Assembly (NCBI GenBank): GCA_965223435.1 | Contig: CBDCWQ010000023.1 | Coordinates: forward strand, 372,001-436,000 | DNA: 64,000 nt | Reading direction: 5' to 3' | Source: CBDCWQ01 sp965223435 | Lineage (GTDB): Bacteria; Myxococcota; Kuafuiibacteriia; Kuafuiibacteriales; Kuafuiibacteriaceae | Notes under the pieces: model-generated | Databases searched by the model: none | Told to the model about the DNA's origin: nothing | Seen by the model: the letters and a program-made list of their open reading frames with translations, nothing else | Program-made: the position numbers and the translations under genes | Shown here: positions 35,381-44,082 of the stretch, one piece after another | Layout: every line of letters begins with the position of its first letter | Numbering within the stretch: the first letter of the stretch is position 1

Positions 35381-37234
35381 GTGGCGGATTTGCTTGAAGC
35401 GGCGCGGCATGTACTCCGCGAGCATTTTGCCTATTCGGACTTTCGCCCCGGACAGCGTGAGGCCATCACCGGGTTTTTGCAGGGTCGGGATACGGTGGTG
35501 CTCTTGCCGACGGGGGCGGGCAAGTCGCTTTGTTATCAGGTTCCGGCTCGCCTCATGGCGGAGCGCGGCCTGGGGACCACGCTGGTGGTTTCACCCCTCA
35601 TTGCGTTGATGCAGGACCAGGTCGGTGCCCTGGTCGGACGGGGTCTCAGGGCAGCGGCGCTCCATAGCCAGCTGGACGCATCCGCTCGAAAAGAAGCGGT
35701 TCGAGCTTTTGTCGCCGGTCGTCTTGACCTCCTGTACGTGTCGCCAGAACGCGCCATTCAGGACAGCTTCAAGCGCATGCTTAAGAGGGGGCGCATTGCC
35801 TCTTTGGCCATCGATGAGGCCCATTGTGTGAGCGAGTGGGGGCACGACTTCCGGCCGGAGTACCTTCGACTGCATGAACTGGGGGGCATCGTCGATGTCC
35901 CGACGATCGCTCTGACGGCCACCGCAACGCCCCAGATTCTCGATGAGGTGGTTGTCCATCTGAATCTCCAGGATCCGGCCTTTGTGTGTGGCGATTTCCG
36001 TCGGCCGAATCTCGCATTTTTTGTTTGTCCTCTCTCGCGCGACGCCGAACGGTTGGAAGCCTTGGTCGGCGCCCTTGATGCCTATGGCCTACGGGCTCGC
36101 ACTGGGCAGGGGAGGGCGGTGGTTTATTGCGGCGCCCGGAAGAAGACCGAATCGGTGGCCAAGGCGCTTCGGGCCCAGGGCTTTTCGGCGGGCCACTACC
36201 ATGCGGGGCGGACGCCTTTGGCACGCACGCGGGTCCAGCGTGCCTTTGAGTCCGGCAAGAAGCGTACACTGGTGGCCACCAATGCGTTTGGCATGGGCGT
36301 CGACTACCCGGATATTCGCCTGGTGGTCCATTTTCAGGTGCCCGGCAGCCTGGCAGCCTACTACCAAGAGGCGGGCCGGGCTGGCCGAGATGGTCGACCC
36401 GCGCGGGCCCTCATGTTTTTTGGGGCCGCGGATCTGGTGATGCAACGACGGCTGTGTGCCGGCAGCGGTCGGTCCGAACGGCACGTTTCTGAGGCCCTTC
36501 GGGCCCTCGAACGGTATGCCCGCGGAACCCGTTGCCGTCAGCGGATGCTGAGCGCCCATTTTGGGGGCCAAGCCGACAGCGACCCTTGTGGCATCTGTGA
36601 TGTGTGCCAAGACCCGGAGGCGGCCTTTGCCCAATGGGCCAAAGCTTCATCTCGTCGACCCAAAACGGCGAGTGCGCCGGAAGCGCTTCCACCCCATGCA
36701 CGTGACTGCATTGTTGCCGCGGTTGGAAACCTGCGCCGCCCCGTGGGGAAAAGCAAGCTCGCCAAAGCGCTCAGGGGGAGTCGTGCCAAAGGACTGAAAC
36801 GGGGCGCTCTGCTCACCCTTCCGGAGCACGGTCGGCTGCGACAGTTTAGCGAGGCGGCCATCGTGCAAGAGATCGAACGCCTGCTCGAGGCCGGAACGCT
36901 GCGCCGCGCCGGCCAAAAGTACCCCACGGTATGGCTCCCTGGTCGGCCGATTCGTTCCCCCCGAACGACCAGTGAATCTGACCTCCATGTTGCGCGTCCT
37001 CGGCCGAGGGTCAGCGCGGTGGCCCGTGCCCTTGAAAACTACCGCAAGCGCACTGCTCGTGCGCTTCGCTGGAAGCCGTACATGGTCTTTCAACGACGTG
37101 TCATTACCGCCATCGAGCGAAGGCCTCCGAGTACGAGAGACGAACTGCTCGCGATCCCTGGCCTTGGCCTGGCGAAGGTGGAGCGATTTGGCGACGACAT
37201 ACTCGCTCTCGTCGAGCGCCACCAAGAGGTGTGA
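35381..37234 (+). CDS. recQ: ATP-dependent DNA helicase RecQ
   Basis: A 617-residue 3'-5' helicase. Walker A is LLPTGAGKSLCYQVPA, the DEAH box is AIDEAHCVSEWGHDFRPEY (also the RecQ aromatic loop), and motif III is ALTATATPQILDEV. Motif VI is YYQEAGRAGRDGRPARAL. The zinc-binding cysteines are in CRQRMLSAHFGG and PCGICDVC. A C-terminal HRDC domain (LRWKPYMVFQRRVITAIERR...ELLAIPGLGLAKVERFG) follows the winged-helix region. The GTG at 35381 has GGGGG seven bases upstream; the frame runs further upstream into repeat copy B with no similarity. It acts in recombination and fork repair. Confidence 0.92.
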   Translation: MADLLEAARHVLREHFAYSDFRPGQREAITGFLQGRDTVVLLPTGAGKSLCYQVPARLMAERGLGTTLVVSPLIALMQDQVGALVGRGLRAAALHSQLDASARKEAVRAFVAGRLDLLYVSPERAIQDSFKRMLKRGRIASLAIDEAHCVSEWGHDFRPEYLRLHELGGIVDVPTIALTATATPQILDEVVVHLNLQDPAFVCGDFRRPNLAFFVCPLSRDAERLEALVGALDAYGLRARTGQGRAVVYCGARKKTESVAKALRAQGFSAGHYHAGRTPLARTRVQRAFESGKKRTLVATNAFGMGVDYPDIRLVVHFQVPGSLAAYYQEAGRAGRDGRPARALMFFGAADLVMQRRLCAGSGRSERHVSEALRALERYARGTRCRQRMLSAHFGGQADSDPCGICDVCQDPEAAFAQWAKASSRRPKTASAPEALPPHARDCIVAAVGNLRRPVGKSKLAKALRGSRAKGLKRGALLTLPEHGRLRQFSEAAIVQEIERLLEAGTLRRAGQKYPTVWLPGRPIRSPRTTSESDLHVARPRPRVSAVARALENYRKRTARALRWKPYMVFQRRVITAIERRPPSTRDELLAIPGLGLAKVERFGDDILALVERHQEV

Positions 37235-37661
37235 ATCGAGGCTCAGGGCGCCGAGGGAGTAACGCGCCTGATGGCGGCGGCTCTTTGTGCGGAGTCGGAC
37301 GATAGGAGGGGCGCGATGTTGGGTGCACTGACCTGGAGTCGCGAAGGGAACAAAGTGATGAACACGGCCCTTTGTTGGCATCGTGGTGGTTGGGGGCGGG
37401 CGCATTGGAGCCCATATGGGCTACGCTGGAGCTTCCCGCTACGCTGAGGCCCAGACCCTCAATCCATGTCTTCTGGGGACCCAAACCGGGACATCCGTGT
37501 GAACCCTGGGACGTGCAACGTCAGGGTGCGTTCCTGTATTTCCATTGACACCCCTCGGACATCACTCCCACATGTTGAGGGTTCGTATGCCCAATCTTGG
37601 CGGTCGATCGAAGCGATACTCCAGGGCTGGCCGATGCGTCCGGCGCGGTGGGGCGTGAGCG
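37235..37661. other. 427-base intergenic region between recQ and the carrier gene
   Basis: No gene is visible. A perfect palindrome AGCCCATATGGGCT lies at 37409-37422, and a hairpin with arms around GACGTGCAACGTC lies at 37504-37526. A TTGACA hexamer at 37545-37550 lacks a good -10 at normal spacing. Confidence 0.4.
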
Positions 37662-40400
37662 GTGTTTTTCGGGTTTCGAGCCATACGCCCGGGAGAGCGA
37701 CGCGATACGTGGTGCGCTTTTTTGACGTTGTTTTTTGTGGTGGGCAGCCACTCGGTCTTGGAGACGGCAAAAGATGCGCTGTTCCTCTCAAGTATTTCGG
37801 CGGCTCGTCTTCCCTGGATGTACGTCGCCATCGCCTTTGTTTCTTTGGCTTTGACGCAGCTACAGGGGCGATTTCAGCGCCGGCTTGAACCTTCGAAGTC
37901 GCTTTCTTTTTGGATTCTTGTGACGTCCTTGAGTACCGGAACATTCTGGGTCTTTTTGGGGCCTGGCCAAGCATGGGGGCTTTACATCCTCTACGTTTTC
38001 ACCGGTGTGGCCACGAGCTTGGTCCTCATCCAGTTTTGGGTGTTTCTCGGGAATATGTACAGCGTCACGCAGGCAAAGCGGCTCTACAGTTTTGTGGGCA
38101 CCGGCAGTGTGCTCGGTGCCATCATCGGAAGTGCCGTCGCTGGTGTTCTTGCGCGGGTCGTCGACGACCGTCATCTCCTTCTGGCGGCGGCGCTAGGCTT
38201 TTTTGTGGCCGCGGTTCTTCCCCGTTTTTTTGGAGGTCAAAGTGCTTCTCGACCTAAAAAAAAAGGGGAGGGCCAAGACTCTTCAGAAGGGTTCGGTGCC
38301 GCCGCCCGCTTTGTACTTCAGCACAACTACGCCAAGCGATTGGCATTACTCGTTTTGATTGCGGCCGTAGCTTTGACCATAGGAGACTATGTGTTCAAGG
38401 CGACAGCGTCGGCCCAAGTTCCTGCGAGTGAGCTGGGAAGTTTTTTTGCAAGTGTGTACTTTGTTCTCAACGCGCTTTCGCTGTTCTGCCAGACGGTGCT
38501 CGTCTCTTTTTTGCTCAAACGTTTTGACCTCGTGGCCGCGGTGTCCGTTCTTCCGGCGCTTTTGAGTCTGAGTGCGCTCGGGTTTGTCGGGCTTGGCAGC
38601 ATGGCCAGTGTGTTGGTCATCAAAGGTGCCGAGGGGAGTCTCAAACATTCTCTTCATCGCACGGCGACCGAACTTCTATTTGTTCCGCTGTCCGCGCAGG
38701 CACGGGCACGTATCAAAACCTTTGTCGACGTAGCTTGTCAGCGCGCAGGTCAGACCGTTGCGTCGATTTTCGTACTGACTGCAGTGTCCCTCGGGGCGGG
38801 CCCGATTTTTTTCGGGTTGGTGCTGGCCCTGGTTTCTCTTTTGTGGCTCGGTGCGACGGTCGAAATCCGGCGGCACTACGTCGATCTGTTTCGTCGACAC
38901 TTGCGCCGTGGTCTGGGGTTTGAGGATTTTCCCGAGCTGGATGTCGCTTCGCTAGAGACCTTGGTTGCGACTTTGGACAGCGACAACGAAAGTGAGGTGG
39001 TTGCAGCGCTTGATGTGCTCGACCGCGAAGGAAAAGCGAGGTTGGTACCGGGTCTTATCCTTTATCACCCTTCAGAAGCGGTGGTGGTGCGCGCACTGAG
39101 ACTTTTCACCAAAACACAACGAACACAGGTGCGTAAGGCGGCCCAGCGCCTCCTTGAGCATTCGTCCTCTGAAATTCGCCGAGCGGCGGTGGGTGCGTAT
39201 TCGATTCTCGGTGGTGCAGAACAGACCCTGAGGCTTCGCCTAAGCATAGAGGAAAGCGAAGAGGTTCGCACGGCCATCATGGTCAACCTGATCGCGTCCG
39301 AAGCCATTGTGGGCCAAGATGCCCGGGAGGCGGTGGACGCCATTGTTCGTCACGGTGCTCCTGCTGCAAAGTGTGCTTTGGCTCGTGCGATTGCCGAGCG
39401 ACGGGCCCTCGGCTTTGAGGAGCCGCTTATTCGTTTGCTCAAGACGGAAGATCGCGATGTCCAACATGAAGTGATTCGCGCCATGGGTCGCCTCAAGAAC
39501 CGGCAGTTCATTGAGCCTTTGGCTTGGTGTTTACCGCAAGAAAACGTTCGAGCCCAAGTCCGAGCCAATTTGGTTCGGTTTGGCGAAGTGGGTTTTGAAG
39601 TGCTGCGGGGCCTGTTTGTCGACGAAAAGGTTTCGGTGGCGCTTCGGGTAGAGCTCCCACGGGTGCTGTGCCAGTCCCAGGATACCGAAGCTGCGGCTCG
39701 GACCATCCTCGAACAGCTCCCGCAGGAGAGGAACGGTTTTGTCCGATACCGAATCATTCGGACCCTAGAAGGCTTGGTGCACCGGGTGCCGCAGCTCCAA
39801 CTTGACAAGAAGCCCCTCGAACGAGGCATTCAAGTGACGGTGGAGCGGGCCTACCGTTACGTCGATCGTTTTGTCGCCCTGAGCCTCGGGGCCAAAGAAG
39901 ATCCGTCGCGTGCGACGGAAGGGCATGCTCTACTGGCTCGGTCACTTTACGATAAACGAAACCATGCCATCGATCGTCTTTTTCGTCTTCTGGAGCTCAG
40001 AGATCCGAGTGAGCACTTTAAGGACATCTACCGTGGACTCACCAGCAAGGATCCAAAGACGAGGGCCAACAGCATGGAGCTTGTTGAGAATGTCCTTAAA
40101 CCGCCTCTTCGTGGTGCCGTGGTGGGGCTTTTTGACGACCTCCCAGACGAAAAACGACTGTTGGCGGGTGCGCCGTATCACCGGCCTTTGCGGCTCGGGT
40201 ATTTGGCGCTGCTCGAGCATATGCTCAACAGCCGCAGTCGATCGGTCCAAGACCTGACGCTTTACCATATCGGCGAACTCAGGCTCGTTCGCTTCAGGGC
40301 GCGTATTGAGCAGATGGCCAAGGATGCTCAGCCGAGTTTGGACCTCAAGCGGACGCTTGGTATTTTGGGTGAGGACGCGCAGGTGGAGTTTGGTGGTTGA
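37662..40400 (+). CDS. Npt1-type nucleotide carrier-like membrane protein fused to HEAT-like repeats
   Basis: A 912-residue fusion. About residues 1-420 form ten to twelve membrane helices of the ATP/ADP (Npt1/TlcA) carrier superfamily, including SHSVLETAKDALFLSSI near the start and QAKRLYSFVGTGSVLGAIIGS. Residues from about 430 to 790 are soluble helical pairs with HEAT-like pattern (DSDNESEVVAALDVLDREG, SSSEIRRAAVGAYSILGG, TEDRDVQHEVIRAMGRLKN). The carriers usually exchange nucleotides in intracellular bacteria; in free-living bacteria the fused form has unknown substrate. The GTG start at 37662 precedes a charged, family-like N-terminus. The cyclic-nucleotide-binding gene follows after 29 bases, so the two may work together. 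Confidence 0.8.
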   Translation: MFFGFRAIRPGERRDTWCAFLTLFFVVGSHSVLETAKDALFLSSISAARLPWMYVAIAFVSLALTQLQGRFQRRLEPSKSLSFWILVTSLSTGTFWVFLGPGQAWGLYILYVFTGVATSLVLIQFWVFLGNMYSVTQAKRLYSFVGTGSVLGAIIGSAVAGVLARVVDDRHLLLAAALGFFVAAVLPRFFGGQSASRPKKKGEGQDSSEGFGAAARFVLQHNYAKRLALLVLIAAVALTIGDYVFKATASAQVPASELGSFFASVYFVLNALSLFCQTVLVSFLLKRFDLVAAVSVLPALLSLSALGFVGLGSMASVLVIKGAEGSLKHSLHRTATELLFVPLSAQARARIKTFVDVACQRAGQTVASIFVLTAVSLGAGPIFFGLVLALVSLLWLGATVEIRRHYVDLFRRHLRRGLGFEDFPELDVASLETLVATLDSDNESEVVAALDVLDREGKARLVPGLILYHPSEAVVVRALRLFTKTQRTQVRKAAQRLLEHSSSEIRRAAVGAYSILGGAEQTLRLRLSIEESEEVRTAIMVNLIASEAIVGQDAREAVDAIVRHGAPAAKCALARAIAERRALGFEEPLIRLLKTEDRDVQHEVIRAMGRLKNRQFIEPLAWCLPQENVRAQVRANLVRFGEVGFEVLRGLFVDEKVSVALRVELPRVLCQSQDTEAAARTILEQLPQERNGFVRYRIIRTLEGLVHRVPQLQLDKKPLERGIQVTVERAYRYVDRFVALSLGAKEDPSRATEGHALLARSLYDKRNHAIDRLFRLLELRDPSEHFKDIYRGLTSKDPKTRANSMELVENVLKPPLRGAVVGLFDDLPDEKRLLAGAPYHRPLRLGYLALLEHMLNSRSRSVQDLTLYHIGELRLVRFRARIEQMAKDAQPSLDLKRTLGILGEDAQVEFGG

Positions 40401-40429
40401 GTGAGGGCTTTTGAGAATGAGAGGGGTTG

Positions 40430-41344
40430 ATGCTGAGTGACATGCGAGGAGACTCGGTGCGGGACCGGTTTTTGGTTCTTCGCTCCCTTCCCACCATTGC
40501 GGGCATCGACGAAGAGGGCCTCTTTCTGTTGGCCGAAAACACCCGGTACCGTCGTTTTCGCGCCCGCGAGGAAGTCCTCCAAGAAGGGGCGCCGATTCGT
40601 GCCGTTCATATCGTGGTCGAGGGGCGGATCTTGGAAAGCATGGGCGGTCATCATTTGCACACCGCGGGCCGCTCAGAAGGCGTGGGATTCATTCCGCTTA
40701 TGGCGCGGGCGCCGGACGGCGTGTCCGCCATCGCCGAAGTAGAAACCACGACCCTTGAACTTCCGACCGACGTGCTCTTCGACGTGATGGAAGAGAATTT
40801 CTCGGTGGTACGCAACGCTCTTTGCATCACGGCCAACAATCTTTTGGCGTTGCGTGACAATCTTCCGGCCCACGCCGATCATGCGCCCACCGCTGAGGTG
40901 GGCCGGTACCGGGAACGTCCTCGCACCCTGATGGAGATCATCATTGAGACCAGGAAGGGGCCCCTGTTTCAAAACGCCAATCTCGATGCGGTGACGGACT
41001 TGAGCCGACGGGTCCGAGAGGTGCGCTTCAACGAGGGTGACACCTTATGGAAGATCGGGGACTCGCCGAACTTCTCGGTCCGCATCGAGTACGGACTGGT
41101 TTGCTGCCAGAGTGACAGTGGTGATGAGGTGACCGTAGGGCGGGATTACGTGCTTGGCAGCATGGATTCGCTCGGTGACCGGCCGCGCGCCTACCATGCT
41201 CGGGCGACGACGCCTGTGATTGCTTATCGGATCGACCGGGATGATTTTCTGGCGATGCTGGAGACCCACTACCAGGTGGCTTTGGACCTCTTGGCGATTC
41301 TTGCCACCGAATTGCTCACCATCACCCAAGCCCTCAACCCTTAA
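40430..41344 (+). CDS. Cyclic nucleotide-binding domain protein
   Basis: A 304-residue protein with two cNMP-binding beta-roll domains (about residues 10-130 and 170-300) and no DNA-binding or kinase module. Visible features are YRRFRAREEVLQEGAPIRAVHIVVEG in the first domain and VREVRFNEGDTLWKIGD with IAYRIDRDDFLAML in the second. The phosphate-cassette arginine and glutamate are not clearly conserved, so ligand binding is uncertain. The ATG at 40430 has AGAGGGG close upstream; another ATG lies four codons in. It is probably co-transcribed with the carrier-HEAT gene and may be its regulatory partner. Confidence 0.8.
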   Translation: MLSDMRGDSVRDRFLVLRSLPTIAGIDEEGLFLLAENTRYRRFRAREEVLQEGAPIRAVHIVVEGRILESMGGHHLHTAGRSEGVGFIPLMARAPDGVSAIAEVETTTLELPTDVLFDVMEENFSVVRNALCITANNLLALRDNLPAHADHAPTAEVGRYRERPRTLMEIIIETRKGPLFQNANLDAVTDLSRRVREVRFNEGDTLWKIGDSPNFSVRIEYGLVCCQSDSGDEVTVGRDYVLGSMDSLGDRPRAYHARATTPVIAYRIDRDDFLAMLETHYQVALDLLAILATELLTITQALNP

Positions 41345-41440
41345 ACCCACGGATCAATCGCGTCGACCCCATGGGTCGATTGCTGGTGGATTCTCTCTGG
41401 TGCAGCGCGTTGTGGCCGAGTGTACAGACCGGATCAGGCG

Positions 41441-42673
41441 TCAGTCGCGGCAGCTGTCGCAGGTCGGTGACGGTGGGGCAGGGCAGTCGTCTGCCGCCCT
41501 GAGGACTGCGGTATCGTAGTGTACGGTGACGGCAGCGGAAGTGGCCAAGCGCCGGACCATGAGGGCGCCAAACACCTCGATGGGCGCGGATGAGGTGAGT
41601 TCGGCCAGGGGGGCGTACACGTTTCCGGCGATGAGGGCGCCGCCACTCAGCTGCAAGGTTCCGGCACCACCCACATAAAGGCGGACGGTTGCGGGTCGAT
41701 CGGCTGAGCCCAACATCAGGCGCCGGGCGCTCACAATGGTTCCGGATACAAATAGATCGAGCTCTGCGCCCGCCAACACTTCCACGAGCAGTTCATTTTC
41801 TAGATTGATATCGGCGCCCACAAAGAGTGCTGTCCGACCTGACACCGTCAAGGTGAGCGTACCCGCCCCTCCGATTCGGTCTATGTAGAACCGACCGCAG
41901 GGAAGCTCGAGGCGGGTGGCGCCACCGAGATTGGCCAGATCGCTCGGATCAAGTCCGATCGTTTCGTTGTCGTTATTGGAAGCATGGCGCGTCACGAAAC
42001 CCACCACATCGGTGAGGGCTTCGGGCGTGCAGTCGCAGGGTGGGGGCACGGCAATGACGGCCCGGAGTGTTTCGGCAACCCGTAATGATCCGGAGACATC
42101 AATTTGCGCACTGGGTGGAAGCCGGAGGGCTCCGCCAACGGTTAACTCTGAGGCTGCAATTGGGCCGCCCACCAACAGGTCGGCGTCCACGGCGACGCGC
42201 GATTCGCTCACCAGCGGACCGCCCGAACGTATTTCTCCATTCACTTCGAGGGGAGCGTTGGCGCCGAGCTGAATGCCGAGAGGATCGCTTGCCCAGAAGG
42301 AACCTCCGATCTTGAGGGGACCCGATGCGGTGACTCTACCGTTCATGCCCACTGAACCGCCGCGCCCTCCAGCGAGGTACGGGCCCTGGGCGCTGTCAAA
42401 TGAATCGGTCGTCAGACTGTGAGATCCTGTGTAGTCGGCACAGGTGCAGAGGGCGAAACGAAAAATGCGCTCCGCGACTTGGCCACCGCAGACCGAGGTT
42501 CCGGGAGAGTCGCCTACGAGCAGGATAGGCCCGCGGCTGGCGCAAAAGTCCGCATTTTTGCCGTCATGTCCTCCGCCATCAGGCCCTGGGCCGTCCTCGC
42601 TACTGAGTATACGTGCCGCAACGTCAGTCTGGGTGCATCCCGCGAGGCAAAAGAGGATCAGGATGCGCTTCAT
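41441..42673 (-). CDS. Lipoprotein with repetitive beta domain (DUF7305-like)
   Basis: A 410-residue lipoprotein: MKRILILFCLAGCTQTD gives lipobox LAGC. The mature part is a long run of short beta strands of the type found in PilX-related and polymer-forming proteins (VNGEIRSGGPLVSESRVAV, LFVGADINLENELLVEV, GGALIAGNVYAPLAEL), suggesting a beta-helix. The C-terminus is CDSCRD. Its start overlaps the stop of the TPR gene as ATGA. It is the last gene of the ECF sigma operon and probably a surface or cell-envelope target of that system. Confidence 0.75.
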   Translation of the reverse strand: MKRILILFCLAGCTQTDVAARILSSEDGPGPDGGGHDGKNADFCASRGPILLVGDSPGTSVCGGQVAERIFRFALCTCADYTGSHSLTTDSFDSAQGPYLAGGRGGSVGMNGRVTASGPLKIGGSFWASDPLGIQLGANAPLEVNGEIRSGGPLVSESRVAVDADLLVGGPIAASELTVGGALRLPPSAQIDVSGSLRVAETLRAVIAVPPPCDCTPEALTDVVGFVTRHASNNDNETIGLDPSDLANLGGATRLELPCGRFYIDRIGGAGTLTLTVSGRTALFVGADINLENELLVEVLAGAELDLFVSGTIVSARRLMLGSADRPATVRLYVGGAGTLQLSGGALIAGNVYAPLAELTSSAPIEVFGALMVRRLATSAAVTVHYDTAVLRAADDCPAPPSPTCDSCRD

Positions 42674-43395
42674 GGTTGGTTGAGTGCTTTCATCCGTTGC
42701 CGCGCGGGTAGGGCGGGCGGTGTATCGGGGTGTGTATCGATCAGCGCTCGGAGCGCACTTCGCTCTTTGTCTTTTTGCCCCAGATGGCGATGGGCCCGGC
42801 TCTTGGCCCAGAGGATTTCTGCGTCCAGTGGACCTTGGGGTTGGGCCCGCCGCGCACCGGTCAGGAGTTTGAGCGCGCCCTTTGGGTCGTCGAGTTGCTC
42901 GAGAGCGATAGACGCTGCCGCGACCTGGGCAATGTAGGCGGAACTTGTTTTTGGATGACGGACCACCACCTTGAGATAGGCTGCCTTTGCCTTGGCCCAG
43001 GCTCGCGCTCCCCGTAGAGCATTCGCCTTGGCCAGCAAGTCTTCGGGCCGCTCGGCTTGTGGCGCTCTTTTCCTTTTGGGTCTTCTTTTCTTCCGGTCCA
43101 AAGTAATGGGCTTAGGTGATGCTTGAATCATCGGCGGTTTCTGGGGAGCCACCGGTGGGGTTTTGGGGGGAGGTGATGGTTCTTTCATTCGCTCCACAAC
43201 CCACCACGCGGCCACCGCCGTAGGGGCAATGATCGCGGCGAACACTGCGGCAGCGACGGGAAGCAGGCGTCGCTTAGGGCGCCCCGCCGCTCGAAGTGCC
43301 GACGCAATCATCATTTGGGCCTTCTTGTCCGAAATAGGCCGTGCCGGTCCCGCTCGGTCATCGAGTTGCAGGTCTTGGAGCAGATCGTTGCTCAC
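42670..43395 (-). CDS. Single-span TPR protein, candidate anti-sigma partner
   Basis: A 241-residue protein: a cytoplasmic N-terminus (MSNDLLQDLQLDDR), one membrane helix (LLPVAAAVFAAIIAPTAVAAWWVV, about residues 44-67), a Pro/Lys linker and periplasmic TPR-like helices (ARAWAKAKAAYLKVVVRHP, DPKGALKLLTGARRAQP). The position directly after an ECF sigma gene, with ATGA overlap on both sides, and the short cytoplasmic head suggest an anti-sigma role. The head lacks a zinc anti-sigma (HXXXCXXC) motif, so this is inference. Confidence 0.75.
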   Translation of the reverse strand: MSNDLLQDLQLDDRAGPARPISDKKAQMMIASALRAAGRPKRRLLPVAAAVFAAIIAPTAVAAWWVVERMKEPSPPPKTPPVAPQKPPMIQASPKPITLDRKKRRPKRKRAPQAERPEDLLAKANALRGARAWAKAKAAYLKVVVRHPKTSSAYIAQVAAASIALEQLDDPKGALKLLTGARRAQPQGPLDAEILWAKSRAHRHLGQKDKERSALRALIDTHPDTPPALPARQRMKALNQP

Positions 43396-43922
43396 GGGTT
43401 CCTCTCCTCAGCTGTGGCGTTGTGGCGTAGTTTATTCAAGGCGATGCGTAGGCGGCTCTTTGCGGTATCGAATGATACACCCGTGACCTGAGCAAGTTCA
43501 GGCACGCTCATGCCGACCAGATGATGGAGAATCACAGCCCGGCGTTGCTCGTCGGGGAGCTCATCGAGGCGCGTAACCAGTTCACGCCGGGCAAGGTAGG
43601 TTCTTTCGGCATCTTCGGGCATCGAGTTTGCATCGTACAACTGAGCCCGGGCGTCTTGCTCACGCTTGGTTTTTTTGAGGAAGGCAAATGTCTCCCGAGC
43701 AGTAATGCGATTGATCCACGCTGCGAATTCGCCGTCTCCCCGATATCCTGCCAAGCCTTTCACGACGGCGATCAACGTTTGCTGTGCGATGTCATCCACG
43801 TCTCGGTCGCCTCGTATCAAATAGCGAATCAGGTTACGGATCCGCGGCAGTTGCTCCTCCAAAACCGCGTGCATCGCTCTTTTGTCGCCGCGGGCCGCCC
43901 GTGCAATGCGGGGATCTGTCAC
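43392..43922 (-). CDS. ECF-type RNA polymerase sigma factor
   Basis: A 176-residue sigma-70 family factor. Region 2 has IRNLIRYLIRGDRDVDDIAQQTLIAVVKGLAGYRGDGEFAAWINRI without long breaks, and region 4 has ELVTRLDELPDEQRRAVIL followed by the helix-turn-helix MSVPELAQVTGVSFDTAKSR. It overlaps the TPR gene by ATGA. Upstream, on the same strand 40 bases away, ends the beta-barrel gene interrupted by an insertion element, which may once have belonged to the operon. Confidence 0.9.
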   Translation of the reverse strand: MTDPRIARAARGDKRAMHAVLEEQLPRIRNLIRYLIRGDRDVDDIAQQTLIAVVKGLAGYRGDGEFAAWINRITARETFAFLKKTKREQDARAQLYDANSMPEDAERTYLARRELVTRLDELPDEQRRAVILHHLVGMSVPELAQVTGVSFDTAKSRLRIALNKLRHNATAEERNP

Positions 43923-44082
43923 CAGTTCACCCCGTATGGAGGCCCATGAACGTTCGATCGGGTCACGGCCAAACGAACACCGTCGAAAGCAGTCCGCGAG
44001 GTCGCACCGGCCAGGGCTCGGCCCGGACGATGGGTCCGGCCTCTGTTTCGTAAGTGATTGAGGGCGCGCCGAAAATCACGTC

